Part shown: piece by piece, positions 53,098-61,237 of the stretch | Layout of the letters: every line of letters starts with the position of its first letter | Numbering within the stretch: position 1 is the stretch's first letter | Assembly (NCBI RefSeq): GCF_002205795.1 | Contig: NZ_NIUY01000002.1 | Coordinates: forward strand, 868,001 to 932,000 | DNA length: 64,000 nucleotides | Source: Chryseobacterium sp. VAUSW3 | GTDB lineage: Bacteria; Bacteroidota; Bacteroidia; Flavobacteriales; Weeksellaceae | Direction of reading: 5' to 3' | The notes under the pieces: generated by a model | The model's input: the letters and a program-made list of their open reading frames with translations, nothing else | What the model was told of the DNA's origin: nothing | Database searches by the model: none | Made by a program: the position numbers and the translations under genes

Positions 53098-53664
53098 TTA
53101 TCCCATTTTTCTGTGGGTACTTTTGGGTGTACCTTTCGCAGAAGAAGTAGAAGCTTTTACTTTAGGAGCAGCAGTTTTCTCAGTTTTGGGTGCTGTTTTT
53201 TTCGCTGTTTTTTTCTCAGTAACTTCCGCAGGCTGCTCTTCAGTTTTTTCCTCAGCAGGAACTTCTGCTTTTACGAAGCTTTCAGGGGTGATGTATCCTG
53301 CTTTGCTCAGGATATTATACCACTGTGCCAGTTTTTTGATATCTGAAACATATACCCTTTCGGTATCGTAATCTGGCAGCGACTGGGCCATGAAATCTCT
53401 CAGTTCCGCATCCGAAGACTTGTGAGAAATGGCTTCTTTATAATCGTAGTTCTTGGCAACATTTTCGAACACTTCAAATAAAGGAACTTCTTTATCAAAG
53501 GTGAACATCGCGATATTATCGAGCAAACTTACCTGAGAAGTATTGCCGATGCTCACTTTCTTCTTAGAAACTACATCTTCGATAATGAAACCGTTTTTCA
53601 ACTGCGAAATCAGTTTGTAAAGCCCCGGCTTACCGGAAATTGAGATTATTTTTTCTAACTGCAT
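53098..53664 (-). CDS. DUF5606 protein
   Basis: The 188-residue protein matches DUF5606, found in Flavobacteriia near def and mazG. The N-terminal strand-rich domain has ISISGKPGLYKLISQLKNGF and a short helical middle part (residues 55-130). The C-terminal 50 residues are low-complexity, Lys/Ala/Thr-rich (KKTAKKTAPKTEK), likely disordered and possibly nucleic-acid or ribosome binding. Function is unknown. Confidence 0.88.
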   Translation of the reverse strand: MQLEKIISISGKPGLYKLISQLKNGFIIEDVVSKKKVSIGNTSQVSLLDNIAMFTFDKEVPLFEVFENVAKNYDYKEAISHKSSDAELRDFMAQSLPDYDTERVYVSDIKKLAQWYNILSKAGYITPESFVKAEVPAEEKTEEQPAEVTEKKTAKKTAPKTEKTAAPKVKASTSSAKGTPKSTHRKMG

Positions 53665-53698
53665 TTTTCTTATTTTTTATATTTTTAGTTCGTTCTTT

Positions 53699-54271
53699 TT
53701 ATTTCGGAAACCGCATTTTGTAGTTTACCGCCACATCGCCATGAGAAATTTTTACCAGCTTCCCTTTTACCAGTTTTTTCTTCAGTGAGCTGAGATGGTC
53801 TGTAAAAAGTATGCCTTCAATATGATCGTATTCATGCTGAATAACACGCGCTCTCATGTCGGAGAACGTGTCGGTATGTTTAACGAAATTTTCGTCATAA
53901 TATTCGATCACGATGGTTTCTTTGCGTTTAACATCTTCGCGGATATCGGGGATTGAAAGACAGCCTTCGTTGAATTTCCATTCTTCACCGGATTCTTCAA
54001 GAATCCTGGCATTGATGAATACTTTTTTAAAATCTTTGAGTTCATCAGCGATATCGGCATAATCTTCGTCCTCTGCAAGTGGCGAAAGATCTGCGATAAA
54101 AAGGCGGATATCGAGACCGATCTGCGGAGCTGCCAACCCGATACCATGCGCAGATTCCATGGTTTCGAACATATTACTGATCAGTTCGTTAAGCCCCGGA
54201 TAATCTTTGTCGATCTCGTGACAGTGTTTCCTTAAAACTGCATCGCCAAATGCACGTATAGGTAATATCAT
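53699..54271 (-). CDS. def: Peptide deformylase
   Basis: The 190-residue protein has all three deformylase motifs: GIGLAAPQIG (43-52), EGCLS (102-106, with the zinc Cys) and QHEYDHIEG (145-153, HExxH). It removes the N-formyl group from new proteins. Its start overlaps the ruvX stop by four bases (ATGA type), so the two genes are translationally coupled. Confidence 0.96.
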   Translation of the reverse strand: MILPIRAFGDAVLRKHCHEIDKDYPGLNELISNMFETMESAHGIGLAAPQIGLDIRLFIADLSPLAEDEDYADIADELKDFKKVFINARILEESGEEWKFNEGCLSIPDIREDVKRKETIVIEYYDENFVKHTDTFSDMRARVIQHEYDHIEGILFTDHLSSLKKKLVKGKLVKISHGDVAVNYKMRFPK

Positions 54272-54684
54272 TTTTGTTTCTGTTCTAAAAAATTCTGTAA
54301 AATAAGGGTGGCACTTACTTTATCAACCAACCCCTTTTCTTCTCTTTTCTTTTTGCCCTTGCCGCTTTGCGAGATATAGAAGGAGGCCATTTTCGAGGTA
54401 AAACGCTCATCAAAACGGTACACTTCAATCTCCGGAAACTGGAGTTTAAATTTCTCAATAAAGCCTGAAATTTCCTGCTCTATTTCCGAAAGGTTTCCCT
54501 TCAAATCTGTGGGAAGCCCTACTACAATTGCCTCTACCCTGTTTTGGGCAAAATAACCGGTAAGAAACGGAAAAAGTTCTACGGTTTCTACGGTCTGCAA
54601 ACCGCTGGCAATAATCTGCAGCTCATCGGTCACCGCAATGCCACAGCGTTTTTTGCCATAATCTACCGCCATAATTTTCCCCAT
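54268..54684 (-). CDS. ruvX: RuvX/YqgF Holliday-junction resolvase-like
   Basis: The protein (138 aa from the ATG at 54684) has the RNase H-like YqgF fold: IMAVDYGKKRCGIAVTD with the catalytic Asp, VVGLPTDLKG, and VYRFDERFTSKMA. A role in pre-16S rRNA processing is established for YqgF in E. coli; a nuclease role in junction resolution was inferred earlier. I chose 54684 because a -7 box lies just upstream (54691-54698) and the shorter N-terminus matches the family; the longer frame is upstream of the promoter. Confidence 0.92.
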   Translation of the reverse strand: MGKIMAVDYGKKRCGIAVTDELQIIASGLQTVETVELFPFLTGYFAQNRVEAIVVGLPTDLKGNLSEIEQEISGFIEKFKLQFPEIEVYRFDERFTSKMASFYISQSGKGKKKREEKGLVDKVSATLILQNFLEQKQK

Positions 54685-54690
54685 AGTCTG

Positions 54691-54698
54691 CAAATTTA
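54691..54698 (-). promoter_or_regulatory. -7 promoter box of ruvX
   Basis: On the minus strand TAAATTTG matches TAnnTTTG and ends six bases before the ATG (54684), predicting a very short leader. Confidence 0.5.
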
Positions 54699-54820
54699 CA
54701 AATATTTGTCGTTGCTTACAAAATTTAAAAAAAGGTGACATTTATCAATTTGAAATCCGGCACCTTTAATCTTAATCAGCCTAACTTTATTTATTATTTT
54801 AATCTAAAAACACTTTGCTG

Positions 54821-55147
54821 ATGAAAGCTTTAGTATTTAATGGACCCCAGACAAAAATCGCTGGTCGACTGCTGAAACCCGGCGGTCACCTCGCCAACGT
54901 GGGTGTACACGGCAAACCTGTAGAACTGCATATTGAGGAACTCTGGATCAGAAACGTCACTATTACCATGGGCCTGGTCTGCACCAGCACTACCAGCATG
55001 CTCCTGAAAAATGTTGAAAGCAAGAAACTGCAGCCCGAGAAACTGGTTTCGCACCGCTTCGACTTCAATGATATGATCAATGCGTATGAAGTATTCGGTA
55101 ATGCCGCTAAAGAGAAGGCCCTGAAAGTAATTATTAACTTCAACTGA
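54821..55147 (+). pseudogene. Zinc alcohol dehydrogenase remnant with large internal deletion
   Basis: The 108-residue frame opens with MKALVFNGPQTK, the usual N-terminus of zinc-dependent alcohol dehydrogenases. It jumps after about 14 residues to the family C-terminus (RLLKPGGHLANVGVHGK, SKKLQPEKLVSHRFDFND, FGNAAKEKALKVII). About 230 residues, including the catalytic zinc site and most of the cofactor domain, are missing, but the frame is intact. An in-frame deletion fused the two ends. A terminator follows. A non-functional relic is the natural reading. Confidence 0.75.
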
Positions 55148-55169
55148 CCGTAATTTTTTAATAATCAGG

Positions 55170-55198
55170 AAGAGAAGCTCACAACTTCTCTTTTTTTT
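55170..55198 (+). terminator. Rho-independent terminator
   Basis: AAGAGAAG (55170-55177) pairs with CTTCTCTT (55185-55192) and is followed by T residues. Confidence 0.7.
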
Positions 55199-55232
55199 AA
55201 CTAATTTTATTTCCCCAAAAATACAGCGCAAT

Positions 55233-55709
55233 ATGAAAACACTAATTCTTGTTCGCCATGCCAAAAGCGACTGGCCGGAAAATACGGATGATTTTGACAG
55301 ACCCCTTGCCGAAAGCGGTTTACAGGACGCCGTAAAGATGTCGAACTTTTTAAGGAATCAAAACATCGCCATTGATAAGATGGTCTCCAGCCCCGCACTG
55401 CGCGCCCTGAATACGTGTGAAATCTTCCATAAAACTTATCCGGTGGCGATGGAAACCAACCCCAAACTTTATAACGCCAACGAAAACAATTTCGAATCTG
55501 TGATTTATGAACTGACGGACGAGGTGAAGTCGGTGGCAATGTTCTCTCACAACAACGGCATTTCTAATTTTGCCAATATGATGAGCGGGGATATTTTTGC
55601 GTTCCCTACCTGCGGGGTGGCAGGTTTTCAGGTTGAGTGTGAGTCGTGGGCAGATTTTGAGGGCGCAAGAAAAAAGTTGCTCTTTTTTTATGAACCGAAG
55701 AAGATTTGA
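55233..55709 (+). CDS. SixA-like histidine phosphatase
   Basis: The 158-residue protein is a short histidine phosphatase. The RHG motif is LVRHAKSDW (6-14), with the second-site Arg in SSPALRALNT and the second His in MFSHNNGISNF. It resembles SixA, which removes phosphate from phospho-histidine in signalling proteins, but the target is not known here. Start and length fit the family. Confidence 0.88.
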   Translation: MKTLILVRHAKSDWPENTDDFDRPLAESGLQDAVKMSNFLRNQNIAIDKMVSSPALRALNTCEIFHKTYPVAMETNPKLYNANENNFESVIYELTDEVKSVAMFSHNNGISNFANMMSGDIFAFPTCGVAGFQVECESWADFEGARKKLLFFYEPKKI

Positions 55710-56062
55710 GCTTTTAGAGCCGTATTTTAAGGCCACTGATTTTAAAGAATTTCGTTTACCGCAAAAGTTAGCAAAGACTTTTGCACAATTCAAGTGCTGC
55801 TAATGAACGATAAGTGGGTTATATATCTTTTTTCTCAATTACTAAATAAGAACGCAAAGGTGTTTCACTTATCAAAGACAATAATGTAGGATAATTTAGG
55901 CTTGAGTTTTATCATCGGGAAGAACTTTTCACTGCACCTTTTTTATCTTTGCAACATCTTACCAGATCAAAACTTTTGTAACTTTTGTGGTAAATGCTAA
56001 CTAAAAAGTCACAGAGAATTTCGATTTCCTGTGACTTTTTTATTGATTATTGCTGTTTCTAA
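55710..56062. other. 353-base gap: possible promoter and shared terminator
   Basis: The gap holds no convincing gene. A -7 box TATCTTTG (55944-55951) points to the right and is followed after about 50 bases by a strong hairpin, AAAAAGTCACAG (56003-56014) with CTGTGACTTTTT (56029-56040), which also terminates the convergent serine-hydrolase gene. A small RNA of about 85 nt between the two signals is possible. Confidence 0.4.
56003..56042 (-). terminator. Bidirectional terminator after the serine hydrolase
   Basis: Twelve-base arms at 56003-56014 and 56029-56040 with A and T runs on either side; it serves the minus-strand gene ending at 56063 and any plus-strand transcript. Confidence 0.75.
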
Positions 56063-57613
56063 TTACTTGGTGCGCTGCAAATCGAGATCTTCGAAATCGA
56101 AACTGAAATCCGTAATATCTGAGATGGGTTTCATCTTTGCAGAGGTGGCTTTTCCGGCTTCATCGTAGGTGAAGATCACGAAGGCATCAGCATCGTAACT
56201 TCTGTCATCCCATTTTGCAATGAAGGTATTATTGGTGTACGGCAACAGTTCGCCTTTCAGTCGCGGGGAGTTTTTAGCCTGGATACCGTAGATTTTTCCC
56301 TGCTGCGTGATGACTACATCGCCGAACCAGGCATCAGTGTAAGTTCCGACAAACTGTTCAGGTTTTGGCTGAAGATTTTTTTCTTTACTGAAGGCCGCAG
56401 ACTTCGCGAACACCTCTTTTTTCCCTTTTTCGAAATCAGCATTCATTTTTAACATTCGGTCGCCGTAGGTTTTCAGCCAGTTGCGGTCTTCAATGCCGAG
56501 GTAGGCATCTCTAATGGTGTTGGTTACCGTGCTGAAAGCTGCCCCACTCTGCTGGTTGGTGAGTACAATGATGCCGAGCTTCATGTCGGGAATCAGGGTG
56601 AACTGGGTAACGGTACCAATCAGTCCGCCCGTATGATACACCTGCTTATGCCCTTTAACGTCGGTCAGAAACCAGCCGAGACCGTAACCACCGAAATTGG
56701 AATCATAGCTATTCTTCAAGGCTACGGGTGTTGCGATCTGCACATTCCATAACTGCTGGATCTGTTTATCGGAGACGAGTTTTTTACCGTCTTTGGTGGT
56801 GAATCCGTTCATAAGGAAATCTGCCCATATCCCCATATCGGTAATGTTGCTGATAATACCTCCCGCGGCATCCGCAGTCTCATTCCAGTCGTGTGGAACC
56901 TGAATCACTTTACCGTCAATAGGGGCGTGTGCATCGATGATATTTTTTACGCCAGCAGCTTTTGCACGGTTATAATTGCCAAAACTCGATTTCATGCCTA
57001 CCGGTTGCAGGATCCGCTGCTCGATAAATTCAGCCCAGGAAAGTCCGGAAACCCTTTTGATTACCTCACCCGCTACAATGAACATAATGTTGTTATAATC
57101 CATGGTGTTGCGGAAAGAATGCTCGGGCTTCAGATAGCGCACGTTGTGGATGATGTCGTTCACCGTAAGATTACCGCCTTCAGGAAAGAACATCAGGTCT
57201 CCCTGCCCCAAACCCAAACCGGCTCTGTGGGTAATTAAATCTTTAACGGTAACCTCCTGGGTCACATAAGGATCGTACATGCGGAATTCAGGAATGAACT
57301 TCGTGACTTTATCATCGAAATTCAGCTTACCTTCATCAGCAAGGATGGCCAGGGCAGTTCCGGTAAATCCTTTAGAATTTGAAGCGATTCCCACGAGGGT
57401 GTTTTCGTCCATTTTTTGGTTCGCGGTAAGGGAATTCACGCCAAAACCTTTGGCATAGACCATTTTGCCGTCTTTAATAATGCCGACGGACATTCCGGGA
57501 ACATCAAATGTTTTGAGGGTATTCTGAATCAGTTCATCGAGTTTTTTTTCTTCGATCTGGCCGAAAGCCATTAAAGAAACAAGGATGAATAACAGGGAAA
57601 AGTTACGTTTCAT
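56063..57613 (-). CDS. Secreted serine hydrolase, beta-lactamase/esterase family
   Basis: The 516-residue protein has a signal peptide (ending LMAFGQ) and a class C beta-lactamase-like domain (PF00144-like, about 22-370). The nucleophile motif SNSK is at 78-81 (SxxK), followed by a Tyr-containing MDYNN and HTGG, which stands for the KTG-type motif. A C-terminal DUF3471-like domain follows (about 400-516). Such proteins are usually esterases or D-aminopeptidases rather than drug-hydrolysing beta-lactamases. It is a single gene. Confidence 0.88.
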   Translation of the reverse strand: MKRNFSLLFILVSLMAFGQIEEKKLDELIQNTLKTFDVPGMSVGIIKDGKMVYAKGFGVNSLTANQKMDENTLVGIASNSKGFTGTALAILADEGKLNFDDKVTKFIPEFRMYDPYVTQEVTVKDLITHRAGLGLGQGDLMFFPEGGNLTVNDIIHNVRYLKPEHSFRNTMDYNNIMFIVAGEVIKRVSGLSWAEFIEQRILQPVGMKSSFGNYNRAKAAGVKNIIDAHAPIDGKVIQVPHDWNETADAAGGIISNITDMGIWADFLMNGFTTKDGKKLVSDKQIQQLWNVQIATPVALKNSYDSNFGGYGLGWFLTDVKGHKQVYHTGGLIGTVTQFTLIPDMKLGIIVLTNQQSGAAFSTVTNTIRDAYLGIEDRNWLKTYGDRMLKMNADFEKGKKEVFAKSAAFSKEKNLQPKPEQFVGTYTDAWFGDVVITQQGKIYGIQAKNSPRLKGELLPYTNNTFIAKWDDRSYDADAFVIFTYDEAGKATSAKMKPISDITDFSFDFEDLDLQRTK

Positions 57614-57795
57614 TATTGGAATTTTTAATTGTCACGAAGATATAAATTTTTTAACAGGCGCGCTGTACACCGGCTGCAGGTGGTGAATAAATCAGGAAGC
57701 CTGCATTACAGTTTTGTGGTTCTCACCCGTACTGTTGGGGGTTGGTTCAGGACTTCTTCGGAAAAAAGGGGTTATTCCCGAAGGAGATACGAATA

Positions 57796-57842
57796 AGACC
57801 TGAAGCATTCAGCACGAAGACCTTAAGGAGACCTTAAGCATC
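57796..57842. repeat. Three AGACCTTAAG-type units
   Basis: AGACCTGAAGCAT (57796-57808), AGACCTTAAGG (57818-57828) and AGACCTTAAGCAT (57829-57841) are near-identical direct repeats, and CCTTAAGG in the middle is a palindrome. Confidence 0.55.
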
Positions 57843-58041
57843 CTGCAGGGAGGTACGGCGCAAGTATGCGGCAACTACGGCTCAACCTCGGGAAAATGCT
57901 TATGGAAGGGGTTTAAGAAGAATTTAATTGGTGAAAAACAGGGGTTTCAGGATAAAACAAGCGTTCATAATCACCTGTTTACCAAAACTTTGTAAATATA
58001 GGGAAAAATCATAAAACATCGGTTATATGTGCTATTTTTTA

Positions 58042-58049
58042 TATATTTG
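58042..58049 (+). promoter_or_regulatory. -7 promoter box of the unknown basic-protein gene
   Basis: TATATTTG matches TAnnTTTG, 27 bases before the ATG at 58077. Confidence 0.45.
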
Positions 58050-58076
58050 AGATGGGTACATTTCTAAAGCAACAGC

Positions 58077-58724
58077 ATGGGCAAAGTGAATTCGATATTT
58101 AAAGTGAGCGGAAAACTTGGCGATTATGTTTTCTACGAGCTGAACGGGAAGCAGGTTGTGCGCAAGGCCGCCGGTAAAAAACGGGGTCCGAAATCGGAGG
58201 CTCAGAAAAAGAACGAGGTTCAGAACACCGAATTTGCAAAGGCCTCATCGGCCGGAAAATTTCTGCGTGCCGGCTTGGCAGAGGAATGCAGGCGCATGAA
58301 TGACCGCTACCTGTACCGGAAGGTAAACAAACTGATGCTGGAGCTGAAGGCTGCGGATGGTGCCGAAAAGGGCCAGCGCACCCCTGCAGGAGGATTGGGT
58401 ACTCCCGAAGGCCGCGCAATACTGCGGGATTTCCGCTTTCATAAAAAGTACGGGCATTTTCCCAAACTGAACAGTGCGGTGAGGCAGAGAGGAAAGGCCG
58501 TGCTTCACCTCTCCCCTTCCCGCCAGCCGGTTGACGGCATTACGGAGCTTCAGATTAATCTTGACAACGGAGATTTCCGAAGACAGGTGCACGCCGCGCC
58601 GGAAATAAGCGCACAGAACCGCGCGGAAGTGCCACTCGGTTTCCGGCGCAGAAAGGGTTACCATGATTTGTTGTTTATTTGGGGCGAAGGGTTTCTGCAG
58701 GGGGTGGTTGGAGCTGAGGAGTAA
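58077..58724 (+). CDS. Unknown basic protein with a G-K-L-G-D-Y-V-F-Y N-terminus
   Basis: The 215-residue protein is basic overall and rich in Arg, Lys, Gly and Ala, with higher G+C than its neighbours. The N-terminus reads FKVSGKLGDYVFYELNGKQ and is followed by a Lys/Arg-rich stretch (VVRKAAGKKRGPKSEAQKK) and FAKASSAGKFLRAGLAE. From memory, this pattern resembles a Bacteroidota family of unknown function with a similar G-x-I/L-x-D-x-x-F-Y start. There is no signal peptide or membrane segment. The gene is followed by the repeat array and lies near a tyrosine recombinase, so it may be part of an acquired element. Confidence 0.7.
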   Translation: MGKVNSIFKVSGKLGDYVFYELNGKQVVRKAAGKKRGPKSEAQKKNEVQNTEFAKASSAGKFLRAGLAEECRRMNDRYLYRKVNKLMLELKAADGAEKGQRTPAGGLGTPEGRAILRDFRFHKKYGHFPKLNSAVRQRGKAVLHLSPSRQPVDGITELQINLDNGDFRRQVHAAPEISAQNRAEVPLGFRRRKGYHDLLFIWGEGFLQGVVGAEE

Positions 58725-58774
58725 GTATTAATTTAATTTTTGCTTCATTTTTTATGTCTTTCCGTGGAATCCGC

Positions 58775-58797
58775 GATCCGCGTTGGCGGATTGTTTT
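58775..58797 (+). terminator. Hairpin terminator after the unknown basic-protein gene
   Basis: ATCCGC (58776-58781) pairs with GCGGAT (58786-58791) with a 4-base loop, followed by TGTTTT. It belongs to repeat module 1. Confidence 0.5.
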
Positions 58798-58831
58798 GAC
58801 ACAAAAAAATTATAAGGCAGATAATGTTGCA

Positions 58832-58861
58832 CTTACTTTTTGTCTTGACACAAAAAGTAAG
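58832..58861. repeat. 12-bp perfect hairpin in the repeat array
   Basis: CTTACTTTTTGT (58832-58843) and ACAAAAAGTAAG (58850-58861) pair perfectly around CTTGAC. A second interlocking pair, GTCTTGAC and GTCAAGAC, lies at 58842-58849 and 58869-58876. Confidence 0.65.
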
Positions 58862-58925
58862 CAAAAAAGTCAAGACTGGAAACTACGGCTAAAATTTTAA
58901 ATCCTTTCCTAAAATTCCCAAAATT

Positions 58926-58980
58926 GACTCCCTCTGGTCGTCGAACCGCAAGCGGTTTGACTCCCTGCGGTCGTCGAACC
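58926..58980. repeat. 22-bp direct repeat in the array
   Basis: A 22-base unit at 58926-58947 is repeated at 58959-58980 with two mismatches (both begin GACTCCCT and end GTCGTCGAACC), separated by a short AACCGC/GCGGTT hairpin. Confidence 0.65.
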
Positions 58981-59974
58981 ACTACGTTAGGTTTCGGGCG
59001 ATACAAATAGTTTTCTTCAATCATAGTTTTAGCGCGCTCAAACAGTGGGAATTTTTTTACGGAAATGCTTTAAAATTTTTTAACGCCTTCGTTCCCTAGG
59101 TCGTTTGGGTTGATAAAGAAACAATGGGAATTATATCCGGATTGGTTGAAGGGTGGGATGAGAAATAATTGTAATTTGCCTCATTTGCAGTTTTTTCATT
59201 TGAATCGGCGATCCGCTAGAAGCGGATTTTTTTAACGCGAAAATCTCCTGGGTCGTTATTAAACTGATTAAATCCGATTATCAGGGTTATCGGGAAAAAT
59301 TAGCGAGAGATTACTGTACTTACTTTTTGCTTCATTATTTATTGTTATACTTACTTTTTGCTTCATTTTTTTATGTTTTTTTCAGTGGAATCAGCGATCC
59401 GCCTTTGGCGGATTGTTTTGACACAAAAAGTAAGCAAAAAGGTCTAGACTGGATCTTTTTGCCTCATCCTTGTTTATATTTTTAATGGAATCGGCGAAAC
59501 TCCTTCGTCGGTTTGCTAAAAAATCTAAATTTCTTTTAAGAAAATCTCCAAACTTGCGCGGAAAGAAAAAGTTGTTGTTTAAGTTAAATGATTGCCGCGC
59601 TTCAAACAGTGGAAGTTTTTATGCATTGATAATAGAAAATAACAGATAGAAGAAATTAAGATTTGCCTCATTAATTTTTTATATTAGGAGTCGGCGATCC
59701 GCTAGAAGCGGATTTTTTTTTAACGCAAAAATCTCCTAGGTCGTTCACCAGTATTCAAAAGCGTTGCACTTATAGGAGACAAAAGCAGGGTTTAGGAAAT
59801 CAGCGGAATTTGTGGAATCAGCGAGGGTTTAAAGGCAGAATTTCTTTACGCAAAATCACCGAGGCTTTTCTTGCTACTGGTGAGCATCTACACCGCAGCA
59901 TGTTTTCTGCTGAAACCTCAGATAATTGCAGGGAATGAGTTGTGGTTAAGTGTTGTGCAATTCCTGGTGCAGCA

Positions 59975-61105
59975 TCAGGCCGAATCACCGGGTTTGGGTG
60001 ACATGAGTCTGTCGAGGGGCGATTCTACTTTTCCTAACTGTGTGTCGGTTACACTGGTGTAAATGAGGGTGGTTTTAATGTTATTGTGCCCGAGGAGTTT
60101 CTGGATCAGGGAAATGTCGGTGCCGGCTTCGAGGAGGTGGGTGGCGTAGCTGTGTCGCAGTCCGTGGATGCCTACTTTTTTGGTGATGCCGGCTTTGATC
60201 ATGGCATTGCGGAAGACCTGCTGCACACTTCGGGTGGTGATGTGCCCGCCATACTGTCCTTCGAAGAGGTATTCGGTGGGTCTGTACTCGCGGTAATAGG
60301 TTCGCATTTCTGTAAGGACGGACTGGGGAAGATTGACGTAGCGGTCTTTTTTGCCTTTGGCGCGCTGAATGAGGACGGTGTTGGCGACCGAATCGATATC
60401 ACTGATGCGGAGGTTTACGATTTCGCTGACGCGAAGCCCCATGCCATAACAGAGATGGAGAATGAGCTGGTGCTTGGGATTGTCTACAGCGGCGAAGAGT
60501 TTCTTTATTTCTTTGGCATTGAGTGCTTTGGGCAAGAGTATCGGTTTTTTGGGTCTGGGGATATCGAAGAGGATTTTCTCCTGATAAAGGACTTTTTCGA
60601 AATAGAATTTCACGGCGTTCATTCGGCTGTGAATCTGATTTTCTGAGAGGGCGAGTTCTTTGGTACAGTAGAGGAAATAAGATTTCAGTTTTTCGCGCGT
60701 GAGGTTCTGGACCGGATAATCTTTAATAAGGTATAGGAGTTGTGCGAATTCTACGCTATAGGTTCGGATTGTATTGGGAGAGAAACCCTTGAGGATGAGC
60801 ATCTCCTGATATTTCCTGAAAGCCTGCTGATTGACGAGAGAAATTTTAGCAATGACCTCCTTTCCCACAATATTGGGCTGTATGCCGAAGAGGTTTCGGT
60901 AAAATAGGTTATCGGTGACGTACCATTTTTTCTGTGAGGCGGACCATTTTGGGGTGGTATATTCTTTTAGCAGTGCTATGTGGTGCTGTTGATATGGAAA
61001 GCTTATCCATATGATTTCTTTGCCACGGTGGGTACCGGTGGAAAAAGAAAAAACGGCAGGATCGAAAATGATGTTCGCATTTTGCATAACTTCAGCACTT
61101 CGCAT
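59975..61105 (-). CDS. Tyrosine recombinase with an IntI-like C-terminal tail
   Basis: The protein (376 aa from the ATG at 61105) is a tyrosine recombinase. An N-terminal extension (about 1-85) precedes a SAM-like core-binding domain (about 90-175, LILKGFSPNTIRTYSVEF). The catalytic domain has Arg225 (GMGLRVSEI), Lys250 (AKGKKDRY), His314 and Arg317 (HGLRHSYATHLLEAG), His340 (LLGHNNIKTT) and the nucleophile Tyr349. After the Tyr comes KVESPLDRL (about 360-368), resembling the V-x-SPLD tail of integron integrases; the integron-specific insertion between the middle motifs is absent. The start is set by the -7 box at 61117-61124. Confidence 0.9.
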   Translation of the reverse strand: MRSAEVMQNANIIFDPAVFSFSTGTHRGKEIIWISFPYQQHHIALLKEYTTPKWSASQKKWYVTDNLFYRNLFGIQPNIVGKEVIAKISLVNQQAFRKYQEMLILKGFSPNTIRTYSVEFAQLLYLIKDYPVQNLTREKLKSYFLYCTKELALSENQIHSRMNAVKFYFEKVLYQEKILFDIPRPKKPILLPKALNAKEIKKLFAAVDNPKHQLILHLCYGMGLRVSEIVNLRISDIDSVANTVLIQRAKGKKDRYVNLPQSVLTEMRTYYREYRPTEYLFEGQYGGHITTRSVQQVFRNAMIKAGITKKVGIHGLRHSYATHLLEAGTDISLIQKLLGHNNIKTTLIYTSVTDTQLGKVESPLDRLMSPKPGDSA

Positions 61106-61116
61106 TTTGTATATCT

Positions 61117-61147
61117 CAAAGTTATAAAAATATAAAAGACTATACAA
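61117..61147 (-). promoter_or_regulatory. Promoter of the tyrosine recombinase
   Basis: On the minus strand TAACTTTG (61117-61124) matches the -7 box and TTG (61145-61147) lies 20 bases upstream. The box ends 11 bases before the ATG at 61105, excluding longer starts up to 61255. Confidence 0.6.
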
Positions 61148-61237
61148 CAAGGGTTTAAAAATTTGGTAGTCTGGAATAATCTTCGCATATTTGAGAGTTA
61201 TCTGTAAGCGTATTGCAAATCGCCTAAAAAAATATAT

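Larger units (their letters stand above)
57614..58076. other. 463-base gap with a G+C-rich repeated leader
   Basis: The stretch between the serine hydrolase and the next gene is non-coding as far as I can see. From about 57720 to 57910 it is richer in G+C than its surroundings and holds three AGACCT(T/G)AAG units (57796, 57818, 57829), two of them followed by CAT. The last 100 bases are AT-rich and contain the promoter box. It could be a structured leader or a repeat relic. Confidence 0.45.
58739..59865. repeat. Array of dispersed hairpin-bearing repeat modules
   Basis: This 1.1-kb stretch contains no credible gene but five to six related modules. Each begins with TTTGC(C/T)TCATT (58739, 59175, 59326 and 59357 in tandem, 59458, 59662). 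After 20-40 bases comes GGAATCGGCGATCCGC or a variant, an ATCCGC(T)-loop-(A)GCGGAT hairpin (58776, 59211, 59397, 59697) and a T run. Two modules then read AACGC(G/A)AAAATCTCCT(G/A)GGTCGTT; two read TTTTGACACAAAA, one of them continuing AGTAAGC directly. Degenerate copies lie at about 59040-59107 and 59814-59865. The hairpins with T runs could act as terminators. Confidence 0.7.

Noticed and set aside
58833-59024. Minus-strand frame of 63 codons in the repeat array, with duplicated VRRP(Q/E)GV
   Set aside because: The duplication is the 22-bp DNA repeat read in frame; it is part of the repeat array and shows no promoter.
58739-59865. CRISPR array
   Set aside because: Spacing between modules is irregular, spacers are not of uniform length, units are imperfect and no cas genes are near.
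59871-60062. Plus-strand frame of 63 codons overlapping the recombinase end
   Set aside because: TTG start, overlap with a confident gene and no recognisable domain.
60086-60646. Plus-strand frame of 186 codons opposite the recombinase
   Set aside because: Shadow of the catalytic domain of the recombinase, whose active-site residues are all present.
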